A stretch of 64,000 nt of DNA from Topomyia yanbarensis (taxonomy: Eukaryota; Arthropoda; Insecta; Diptera; Culicidae). A program made the position numbers and the translations under genes. The stretch lies in NCBI RefSeq assembly GCF_030247195.1, contig NC_080672.1:31813906-31877905 (forward strand), written 5' to 3'. Position 1 is the stretch's first letter. Each line of letters starts with the position of its first letter. Positions 12,020 through 21,880 of this stretch are shown here, piece by piece. Under the pieces are notes generated by a model that saw nothing but the letters and a program-made list of their open reading frames with translations, was not told where the DNA came from and made no database searches.

Positions 12020-13789
12020 ATATTGTTAATTGGGGGTTGAGTAAATGATTTTGGAACTCACCTCTTCGTTTTGCATAAATTTCGGTATAAAGATGATTGT
12101 TTAAAAATAGATGAAACAATTTTCTTTTTTTACTATCAGTCGTCTATGAATATGTGAGAAAGTAATAATCACATCTTATTAGGAAATAGGACTCTTTTCA
12201 TGCTTAAACGAACCGCGAAAAAAAATTCCTTCGCTGATTCACCCTTCACTGATTAGCGCAGAAAAGACTACCGGGTCTAGAGAACACATCTTCCCTCGCT
12301 ACCTTTGCTGCAATTCTGCCGAAATTCTGTCACAATAATAAACGCGCTCGAGTGGTTTGATCAACACTTCATTATCAGGGGGCCAACTTCTGCCAAACTG
12401 CTGCATGAGCTCGCTGCTAATCCCCGCCACGTGCCTGCCAGGAAGACCATTAGTCCTAGATGACACTGGCACTCCTGAGTGGGAAGAAAATAAAAGCGCT
12501 CTCGAGTATGTTTACCCTTCGTTTCACCAGCCCAGAGAGACAGGCCGGTAAACGACTTTAATGATGGTTGGAGGCCATTCGATTCCCGACGAGTTTGGTC
12601 ACCGATTTTCGAATAAATTTTGTTGAAGTATCGTTCCTTCGGCATGTATTTTGCGCTTGTTTTATTTCTGCAGCGTTTACGAGTGTGTAGTTGTGTATGG
12701 GTTCTTACTCATTCATATACAACATTGCTGTTGATTCTGACAGGGAAATTGAATTTCAAATGAAAAGGACTCGCTCTGGTACATCCAACAAGGTTTTTGC
12801 ATTTTAAAACCCGTGTTACCATTCTGTCTTCTGCGGTACCATCCTGCTCGGAAATGGCGAATCCTCTTCACTTGCTCGTTCACATCCCCGTGTGCTCTTC
12901 GGAGGAGGCCGAGATCAACAAAATCAATCTATTTTTCAAACAATGTCTTGCACGCCGGACTCTTGGCTGCATGCACCGCCTTTAGCTGTAGGGATTTTAC
13001 CCCGAGAAGAACCTACTTATTTATGTACATAATAGTTGTGGATGGTGCTCTGCCGCCGTACTTGAAGTGGTTCAATGCATTGAGTGGATATAACCTCTCC
13101 AAATTCACAAATCGTTCAGAATTAATCTTCAACTTCAAAACATTTGAAATAAACTCGATTCCCTAAATCGAACCCAGAACCAATCACCGTAAATGCGCCT
13201 CCGATGAAAGATTCCCCGCTGCATATGTTATCAGCAGCAACACCCGACATCTCGTTCTGCATGTTTTATCCGGCTCGTTTTACGGCTTCCCACCGAAGTA
13301 CCTAGCTTGGTTACTTTTCCTGCAACCTTGGCAGACGATATTGGCGTCCCTTTTTCCGATCATCTTCATCATGCATCCCGTACTAGAAGATGTGACCAAT
13401 CGGGGGCGGTGGGACGGGAACGAACGGGGATTCCGTAAACCATCTGGGTGAAATTCGTAGGTGCACCGCATCGCCACAGCAGCGATGCATGTGAAGCGGC
13501 AATTTCGCAGGAATGTTTCAACTTCATTGTTGTTACCCAGCATGTCGTTTGCAGCTGGAAAATTATCTCTAGCACTTGTTGGTTCGGGGCGGATGCACGA
13601 TGCTTTCTGCATGGAATGGTGAGGTCAAAAAGTGAAAGAATCTTGTCAAGATTGAAAAATTACTATCACTATTGCATGATACTACTACATAGCCCAAAAT
13701 TGGCTGGATAATGCTAACAGTAGATTCTGGGCCATCCAGAGCGACAAAACGCTATTAAAAAAACAGCAAATAGATTGAATTTTCAGATT
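12020..13789. other. Gene-free DNA downstream of the host gene
   Basis: Includes the probable 3' UTR of the upstream gene. Open frames at 12357-12551, 12813-13166 and 13280-13711 overlap one another on both strands without recognisable domains. The sequence looks unique rather than repeated. Confidence 0.4.
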
Positions 13790-15292
13790 AGATTAGGAGA
13801 TGATACCGATAAAAAATGTTTGAAAAAAAAACAAATATAATGAGAATTGCAAATATTAAAAAACACAAATTACATAAACTGTAAAAATTGCAAATTTAGT
13901 AAAATTACATCAATATTGTTAATATTAAACAAAAATACCAAACATGAGAAAAAATAACAAAAAGAACATAAATAAAATAATGAAAATAATAAAAACAAAA
14001 ATAATAAAAATAGCAAAGAAAACAAAAAGAACAAAATTTCAAAACTTACAAAAATAAAGAAACAACAAAAATAACAAAAATAAAAAAATTACGCAAATTA
14101 AAAAATAATAACAATAACAAAAATAACAAAAATTACAAAAAATACAAAAATAGCAAAAAAACAAATATAACGAAAATTTCCAGAATAACAACAAATAACA
14201 AGAATGAAAATAATAAAAATAAAAATAAAAATAATATAAATAGCAAAGATAACAAAATAATCCAAACTTACAAAAATAAGAAAAAACAACAAAAATAACT
14301 TAAATTAAAAAATAACAATAATAGTAACAATAACAAAAATAACTCAAATTAAAAAATATCAAAAATAGTAACAATAACAAAAACAACAATACTAACAAAA
14401 ATTACAAAAAAAATCAAAAAACAAATATAACAAAAATTTCCAAAATAACAATAAATAAGAAAAATAATGAAAATAATAAAAACAAAAATAATAAAAATAG
14501 CAAAGATAACAAAAATAACAAAACAATCAAAACTTACAAAAAATCAACAAAAATATAAAAAATAACGCAAATTAAAAAATAACATAAACAATAACAAAAA
14601 ATAACAGCAATAACAACAAATACAAAAATAGTAAAAAAAACAAATAAAGCTAAAATTACCAAAATAACAACAAATAACAAAAATAATGAAACTAACAAAA
14701 ACAAAAAAAAAATAAAAATGGCAAAGATAACAAAAATAACAAAATAATCAAAACTTACAAAAATAAAAAACAACAAAAATATCAAAAATAACAAAAATAA
14801 AAAATAACAAAAATAATAAAAAAATAAAAATAACGAAAATAACAGAAATAACAAACATAACAAAAACTACAACAATAACATATATAACATATACAACAAA
14901 AATAACAAAAATAACAAAAATAAAAAATAACAAAAATAATAATAAAATAAAAATAACAAAAAAAAACAGAAATAACAAACATAACAAAAACAGCAAATAT
15001 AACATATATAACATATACAACAAAAATAACAAAAAAAAACAAAAATAACAAAAATAACAAACATAACGAAAATAACAAAAATGACAAAACTGCAAAAATA
15101 ACATATCAAACATATATAACAAAAATTAAAAAAATAGCAAAAATAACAAAACTGACTAAAACAGCAAAAATAACATTTATAACATATATAACAAAAATAA
15201 CAAAAATAACAAAAGTAACAAAAATAACAAAAATAAAAAACCAAAGTAATAATAAAACGCAAAATTAAAAATATAACAAAAATAATAAAAAA
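13790..15292. repeat. Degenerate A-rich array, unit about AACAAAAAT
   Basis: About 1.5 kb in which AACAAAAAT-like nonamers alternate with AATAAAAAT, ATAACATAT and CAAAACTTAC variants. G is almost absent on the plus strand. The unit becomes more regular towards 14780-15290. Minus-strand open frames here (up to 142 codons, rich in Phe, Tyr, Cys, Ile) are by-products of the repeat, not genes. Confidence 0.9.
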
Positions 15293-15295
15293 CAT

Positions 15296-15442
15296 GTCAA
15301 ATTTGTCAAAATGTCGAATATGACAAATTTGTCAAATTTGACTTTTTGAAAAAATGAAAATTTTGGTTTCAAACTTAGTGATATTTTCTAAAAGAGATAT
15401 TTGACTTTTTGAAAAAATGAAAATTTTGGTTTCAAACTTAGT
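15296..15442. repeat. GACAAATTT-type repeat plus a 61-bp direct duplication
   Basis: 15296-15340 is built from TTTGTCAAA and GACAAATTTG blocks. From about 15341 a segment starting TTGACTTTTTGAAAAAATG and ending CTAAAAGAGAT is present twice in tandem (second copy from about 15402) with essentially no differences, so the duplication is recent. Confidence 0.8.
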
Positions 15443-15519
15443 GATATTTTCTAAAAGAGATTTCTCTATCCCGAAAAGAGGCGCTTTTCGAGATAGAGCA
15501 ATCTCTTTTAGAAAATATC
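15443..15519. repeat. 36-bp-stem hairpin
   Basis: 15443-15478 and 15484-15519 are reverse complements over 36 bases with two mismatches, around the loop AGGCG. The outer stem reads GATATTTTCTAAAAGAGAT. It directly abuts the tRNA-like sequence at 15520-15597 and sits where that SINE's body should be. Confidence 0.9.
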
Positions 15520-15597
15520 TCTCGCCCTATATGCGGGACTCGGAATCGAACCCAGTTGCGTACAAGGCAATCGATTTACCAACTACGCTATGCCTGT
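15520..15597 (-). mobile_element. tRNA-derived SINE head
   Basis: On the minus strand the sequence has RNA polymerase III box A (TAGCGTAGTTGG, 15579-15590) and box B (GGGTTCGATTCC, 15542-15553) at tRNA-like spacing. It is clearly related to the intact SINE at 26982-27149: both contain GTTGGTAAATCGATTGCCTT. The acceptor-stem half is not tRNA-like, so it is a SINE and not a tRNA gene. No A-rich tail or target duplication is visible. Confidence 0.75.
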
Positions 15598-15602
15598 CTT
15601 CC

Positions 15603-15725
15603 ATGACAAATTTGACATATTAACAAATTTGACATTTTATCATTTTGACAAATATGACATCTTGACAAATTTGACAAATTTGGCGTTTTGACAAATTTGA
15701 CATTTCGACAAATTTGACATTGACA
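15603..15725. repeat. TTTGACAAATTTGACA array, left copy
   Basis: Repeats of TTTGACATNTTGACAAA spaced about 18 bp, degenerating rightward into TTTTGATTTTCGATT. The same repeat type reappears at 19165-19400 on the far side of the two heptamer arrays. Confidence 0.85.
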
Positions 15726-15782
15726 TTTTACATTTTAATTTTTGAGTTTTGATTTTCGATTTTTTTGATTTCTGATTTTGTA

Positions 15783-16268
15783 TTTTGGATTTTGGATTTT
15801 GGATTTTGGATTTTGGATTTTGGATTTTGGATTTTGGATTTTGGATTTTGGATTTTGGATTTTGGATTTTGGATTTTGGATTTTGGATTTTGGATTTTGG
15901 ATTTTGGATTTTGGATTTTGGATTTTGGATTTTGGATTTTGGATTTTGGATTTTGGATTTTGGATTTTGGATTTTGGATTTTGGATTTTGGATTTTGGAT
16001 TTTGGATTTTGGATTTTGGATTTTGGATTTTGGATTTTGGATTTTGGATTTTGGATTTTGGATTTTGGATTTTGGATTTTGGATTTTGGATTTTGGATTT
16101 TGGATTTTGGATTTTGGATTTTGGATTTTGGATTTTGGATTTTGGATTTTGGATTTTGGATTTTGGATTTTGGATTTTGGATTTTGGATTTTGGATTTTG
16201 GATTTTGGATTTTGGATTTTGGATTTTGGATTTTGGATTTTGGATGTTGGATTTTGGATTTTGGATTT
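15783..16268. repeat. (GGATTTT)n heptamer array, about 69 copies
   Basis: Uninterrupted head-to-tail GGATTTT with a single obvious variant (GGATGTT near 16244). Because 7 is not a multiple of 3 and the unit has no stop in any phase, every frame on both strands stays open, giving spurious FWILDFG or KSKIQNP proteins. No start, promoter or splice evidence supports expression. Confidence 0.97.
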
Positions 16269-16362
16269 GACATATTTTTTATTATTTTGGATTTTGTATT
16301 ATGGATTTTAAATTTTGGATTTCGGATTTTTTATTTTTGTTTTTTACTTTTGACTTGATTTT

Positions 16363-19049
16363 CAACTTTCAACTTTCAACTTTCAACTTTCAACTTTCAA
16401 CTTTCAACTTTCAACTTTCAACTTTCAACTTTCAACTTTCAACTTTCAACTTTCAACTTTCAACTTTCAACTTTCAACTTTCAACTTTCAACTTTCAACT
16501 TTCAACTTTCAACTTTCAACTTTCAACTTTCAACTTTCAACTTTCAACTTTCAACTTTCAACTTTCAACTTTCAACTTTCAACTTTCAACTTTCAACTTT
16601 CAACTTTCAACTTTCAACTTTCAACTTTCAACTTTCAACTTTCAACTTTCAACTTTCAACTTTCAACTTTCAACTTTCAACTTTCAACTTTCAACTTTCA
16701 ACTTTCAACTTTCAACTTTCAACTTTCAACTTTCAACTTTCAACTTTCAACTTTCAACTTTCAACTTTCAACTTTCAACTTTCAACTTTCAACTTTCAAC
16801 TTTCAACTTTCAACTTTCAACTTTCAACTTTCAACTTTCAACTTTCAACTTTCAACTTTCAACTTTCAACTTTCAACTTTCAACTTTCAACTTTCAACTT
16901 TCAACTTTCAACTTTCAACTTTCAACTTTCAACTTTCAACTTTCAACTTTCAACTTTCAACTTTCAACTTTCAACTTTCAACTTTCAACTTTCAACTTTC
17001 AACTTTCAACTTTCAACTTTCAACTTTCAACTTTCAACTTTCAACTTTCAACTTTCAACTTTCAACTTTCAACTTTCAACTTTCAACTTTCAACTTTCAA
17101 CTTTCAACTTTCAACTTTCAACTTTCAACTTTCAACTTTCAACTTTCAACTTTCAACTTTCAACTTTCAACTTTCAACTTTCAACTTTCAACTTTCAACT
17201 TTCAACTTTCAACTTTCAACTTTCAACTTTCAACTTTCAACTTTCAACTTTCAACTTTCAACTTTCAACTTTCAACTTTCAACTTTCAACTTTCAACTTT
17301 CAACTTTCAACTTTCAACTTTCAACTTTCAACTTTCAACTTTCAACTTTCAACTTTCAACTTTCAACTTTCAACTTTCAACTTTCAACTTTCAACTTTCA
17401 ACTTTCAACTTTCAACTTTCAACTTTCAACTTTCAACTTTCAACTTTCAACTTTCAACTTTCAACTTTCAACTTTCAACTTTCAACTTTCAACTTTCAAC
17501 TTTCAACTTTCAACTTTCAACTTTCAACTTTCAACTTTCAACTTTCAACTTTCAACTTTCAACTTTCAACTTTCAACTTTCAACTTTCAACTTTCAACTT
17601 TCAACTTTCAACTTTCAACTTTCAACTTTCAACTTTCAACTTTCAACTTTCAACTTTCAACTTTCAACTTTCAACTTTCAACTTTCAACTTTCAACTTTC
17701 AACTTTCAACTTTCAACTTTCAACTTTCAACTTTCAACTTTCAACTTTCAACTTTCAACTTTCAACTTTCAACTTTCAACTTTCAACTTTCAACTTTCAA
17801 CTTTCAACTTTCAACTTTCAACTTTCAACTTTCAACTTTCAACTTTCAACTTTCAACTTTCAACTTTCAACTTTCAACTTTCAACTTTCAACTTTCAACT
17901 TTCAACTTTCAACTTTCAACTTTCAACTTTCAACTTTCAACTTTCAACTTTCAACTTTCAACTTTCAACTTTCAACTTTCAACTTTCAACTTTCAACTTT
18001 CAACTTTCAACTTTCAACTTTCAACTTTCAACTTTCAACTTTCAACTTTCAACTTTCAACTTTCAACTTTCAACTTTCAACTTTCAACTTTCAACTTTCA
18101 ACTTTCAACTTTCAACTTTCAACTTTCAACTTTCAACTTTCAACTTTCAACTTTCAACTTTCAACTTTCAACTTTCAACTTTCAACTTTCAACTTTCAAC
18201 TTTCAACTTTCAACTTTCAACTTTCAACTTTCAACTTTCAACTTTCAACTTTCAACTTTCAACTTTCAACTTTCAACTTTCAACTTTCAACTTTCAACTT
18301 TCAACTTTCAACTTTCAACTTTCAACTTTCAACTTTCAACTTTCAACTTTCAACTTTCAACTTTCAACTTTCAACTTTCAACTTTCAACTTTCAACTTTC
18401 AACTTTCAACTTTCAACTTTCAACTTTCAACTTTCAACTTTCAACTTTCAACTTTCAACTTTCAACTTTCAACTTTCAACTTTCAACTTTCAACTTTCAA
18501 CTTTCAACTTTCAACTTTCAACTTTCAACTTTCAACTTTCAACTTTCAACTTTCAACTTTCAACTTTCAACTTTCAACTTTCAACTTTCAACTTTCAACT
18601 TTCAACTTTCAACTTTCAACTTTCAACTTTCAACTTTCAACTTTCAACTTTCAACTTTCAACTTTCAACTTTCAACTTTCAACTTTCAACTTTCAACTTT
18701 CAACTTTCAACTTTCAACTTTCAACTTTCAACTTTCAACTTTCAACTTTCAACTTTCAACTTTCAACTTTCAACTTTCAACTTTCAACTTTCAACTTTCA
18801 ACTTTCAACTTTCAACTTTCAACTTTCAACTTTCAACTTTCAACTTTCAACTTTCAACTTTCAACTTTCAACTTTCAACTTTCAACTTTCAACTTTCAAC
18901 TTTCAACTTTCAACTTTCAACTTTCAACCTTCAACTTTCAACTTTCAACTTTCAACTTTCAACTTTCAACTTTCAACTTTCAACTTTCAACTTTCAACTT
19001 TCAACTTTCAACTTTCAACTTTCAACTTTCAACTTCAACTTTCAACCTT
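16363..19049. repeat. (CAACTTT)n heptamer array, about 384 copies
   Basis: About 2.69 kb of CAACTTT repeated head to tail. Only two departures are seen: CAACCTT near 18926 and a one-base-short CAACTT near 19031. The plus strand has no stop in any frame (STFNFQL repeats), while the minus strand closes at once with TGA, so the long plus ORF is an artefact. Such homogeneity implies very recent expansion, strong homogenisation, or assembly-level smoothing. Confidence 0.98.
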
Positions 19050-19164
19050 TCTCTTCTCACCTTTTGTTCACTTTTCGTTTTTTCCCTTTTGCACTTTTTC
19101 ACTTTTAGTTTTCACTTTTTCACTGTTTTATTTTTTTTACGTTTTCACTTTTTTACTCACATTT

Positions 19165-19400
19165 TCACAAATTTGACATTTTGACAAATTTTACATTTCG
19201 ACAAATTTGAAATCTTGACAAATTTGACATTTTGACAAATTTGACATTTTGACAAATTTGACATTTTGACAAATTTGACATTTTGACAAATTTGATGTTT
19301 TGACAATTTTGACAAATTTGACATTTTGACAAATTTGACATTTTGACAAATTTGACATTTCGCTAATTTTGACATTTTGACAAATCTGACATTTTGACTT
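19165..19400. repeat. 18-bp TTTGACATTTTGACAAA array, right copy
   Basis: About 12 copies of an 18-bp unit (TTTGACATTTTGACAAAT) with scattered changes. Same family as 15603-15725. It ends in TTTTGGGTTTTGGATTT, echoing the GGATTTT array. Confidence 0.9.
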
Positions 19401-19619
19401 TTGGGTTTTGGATTTTTGAATTTTTGATATTTGATTTTTAATTGTTGATTTTTGATTTTAATTTTTGATTTTCATCTTTCAACTTTGAACCTTTTACCTT
19501 TCTTTTTTCACTTCTTGTTCACTTTTTACCTTTTGCACATTTTCACTCTTTCTCTCTTCTACTTTTAACTTTTTGACTGTTTCATTTTTTCACGTTGTAT
19601 TTTTTTTTACTTTTTCATT

Positions 19620-19965
19620 TTTTCACTTTTTACTTTTTCACGTTTTCACGTTTTCACGTTTTCACGTTTTCACGTTTTCACGTTTTCACGTTTTCACGTT
19701 GTCACGTTGTCACGTTTTCACTTTTTCACGTATTCACGTATTCACGTTTTCAATTTTGCACTCTTTCACGTTTTCACTTTTTCACTTTTTCACTTTTTCA
19801 CTTTTAAACTTTTTCACTTTTTTACTTTTTCACTTTTTCACTTTTTCACTTTTTCACTTTTTCACTTTTTCACTTTTTCACTTTTTCACTTTTTCACTTT
19901 TTCACTTTTTCACTTTTTCACTTTTTCACTTTTTCACTTTTTCACTTTTTCACTTTTTCACTTTG
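19620..19965. repeat. (CACGTTTT)n to (CACTTTTT)n octamer array
   Basis: Starts as CACTTTTT, becomes CACGTTTT for about 10 copies (19638-19745), then reverts to CACTTTTT for about 20 copies. The change from G to T in the fourth base looks like sequential takeover by a variant unit. Plus-strand F/H/S-rich frames are repeat by-products. Confidence 0.93.
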
Positions 19966-20009
19966 CACTTTTGAACTTTTGCATATTTGCACTTTTTCAC
20001 TACACACTA

Positions 20010-20190
20010 TTGCCTTTTTTCTCTTTACTCTCTTTTCTTTTTTCACTCTTTTTACTCTATTTACTGTTTTTACTCTCTTTACTCTCTTTACTTTCTTTAC
20101 TCTTTTTACTCTTTTTACTCCCTTTACTTTCTTTACTCTCTTTACACTCTTTACTCTCTTTACTCTTTTTATTCTTTTCAGTCTCTTTAC
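20010..20190. repeat. TTTACTC-type pyrimidine-rich array
   Basis: Irregular repeats of CTCTTTACT and CTTTTTACT. The unit length drifts between 9 and 10 bp. It continues the pyrimidine-rich strand bias of the preceding arrays. Confidence 0.8.
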
Positions 20191-21880
20191 TCTTTGCGTG
20201 TTTCAATGTGCTGGTCCGTAATCCCTTTCACTGTTTTAAAGTTTTCTTTTTTCTAATTGTCTCTCTTTTATTTTACACCATTATGTAGTTTCTTGACTCT
20301 TTTATTCCTGTTTTAAGCAAGCTATTTTTCCCATTTTTTATAATTTTCATTAGTTATAATTATTAATTATCTTGTATCTGTCTATTCTATTCTTGATATT
20401 CTTTATTTTGACGATCAATTTTTTGTACCTGTTTTCTTCAGAAAGATTATGTTTGGTATTTATTTTAGCCATATATTTTTTTCGATTTTTTTGTTTTTCT
20501 CTTACTCATTTTTAAAGTCAAATGTTTTAGTCCTTTGCCTTTCTGTTGCCTTTTAATGACCTGAATTTTTTTGATTATCTTTTTTGTAATCTTTCATTTT
20601 CTATTAACTTTTTCCTTCTATTAAATATTTGATGATCACTGTTATCTTTTTTATATATGTTTCATTTCTGTGAACTTTTTCTGTTTTCCATGTTTTCTTT
20701 TCCATTCTGTAGATAATCATTTTCAGTTAACTCTTTGTTAGATCTTTCACTTCCATTATATATTTGAATGACTATGATTGTTCTATTATATTAGTGTTCG
20801 GCGTTTTCTGTTAAACTGCCGTAAATTTCCCTGTTGTTTTTTAATATGTCTTTCACATCTTTTGTTTCATAATGTCTATTATTTTTCTTTTTTGTTGCCT
20901 GCTCTCCTGTATTTTTGTTGTATTGTGGATTGTTTTACGGCTTTCTGTTCAAATTTTATTTGTTTTCAGTCAATCTTACTTAATTTTACCGTTATCACTT
21001 ATAATCTTTATTATTTTTCATTTATATATTTTACTGGCTTCTATTTTTTTCTATTATCTGTTTACTCTTTAGTTCTTAAGTTTAAATAGGTGTTTAGTCT
21101 ATGTTTATTTTCCGAGTTGTAACTTATCCTTGTCTATTTTATAATGGATAGTTTATTGTGAGTTTATGTCTATCTATAATCTATTTTAGAATGCATAGTT
21201 ATTCGGTAATTTATTTAAAGGTTTTCATATTTTTTAATTTTTTATTTTCCTGTCTTTAATTTTTCATTTACCTATTTTCCTATCTTTCCCTTTAACTGTC
21301 ATTGATTTTTGTCTTTCAAATTTTACAGCTTCAAATGTTTCTGTTTACTGTATTCAATTTTTCTCACATGTGTTTCTCTATCTATCACTACTTTGTTATG
21401 TTTCATTCTGTCTACAATTTTTCAGTTTTACTTTTTAACTCTTTTTCGTTTCTTGTTATTAAATTTTCTGTTTCTGAACCCTCTGTTTTCTATTTGATTG
21501 GATATAAATATTCTGTAACTTATTGTGCTTCAATTCTCTGACATCTGTTTTACTTTTTTGTTTTATTTTTTGTTACCTTTTTGAATGTCTGTAATTTTAC
21601 TGTCTATCATAAAAGGGGTTTTTGTTATATTTTGGGTTATTTAATTTCCTAGTTGTCACTTTTCTCTTATTAAATTTTAGCATGTACTTAGCTATCTTCC
21701 ATTTGTCCATCTTTCACTATTATTTTATATTTTTTCCTATTACTTTTCTTTTTTGTTATCTGGTTATCTACTCTGTTACAAATAGCACTTTTACTATTCC
21801 GTTATTTATTTACTGTCAATTGTTTTTCTGTTATCTATTTTTCTATTTTCGATTCTTTCACACTTTCTTGGTTTTTTCAA
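20191..21880. repeat. T-rich low-complexity DNA
   Basis: About 1.7 kb of T-rich sequence with short TTTTCTGTT, TTTACTG and TCTATTATT elements but no fixed period. It is probably an old, decayed part of the same simple-repeat block. Phe/Leu/Tyr-rich open frames here are compositional. Confidence 0.7.

Noticed and set aside
14098..15295. Minus-strand frames rich in Phe, Tyr, Cys and Ile that resemble membrane proteins
   Set aside because: Translation of the A-rich nonamer array; overlapping phases give the same composition.
15520..15597. Functional tRNA gene
   Set aside because: Only the D-loop and T-loop promoter boxes are conserved; the acceptor and anticodon stems do not form. It matches the SINE at 26982-27149.
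15728..16358. Several 160-197-codon frames on both strands (FWILDFG, KSKIQNP repeats)
   Set aside because: Generated by the GGATTTT array; all frames are open at once, which no real gene needs.
16301..19108. 935-codon open frame of STFNFQL repeats
   Set aside because: Pure product of the CAACTTT heptamer, which has no stop in any plus-strand phase. No gene structure.
19573..20288. FHFFTFSLFHFF-type plus-strand frames
   Set aside because: By-products of the CACTTTTT and TTTACTC arrays.
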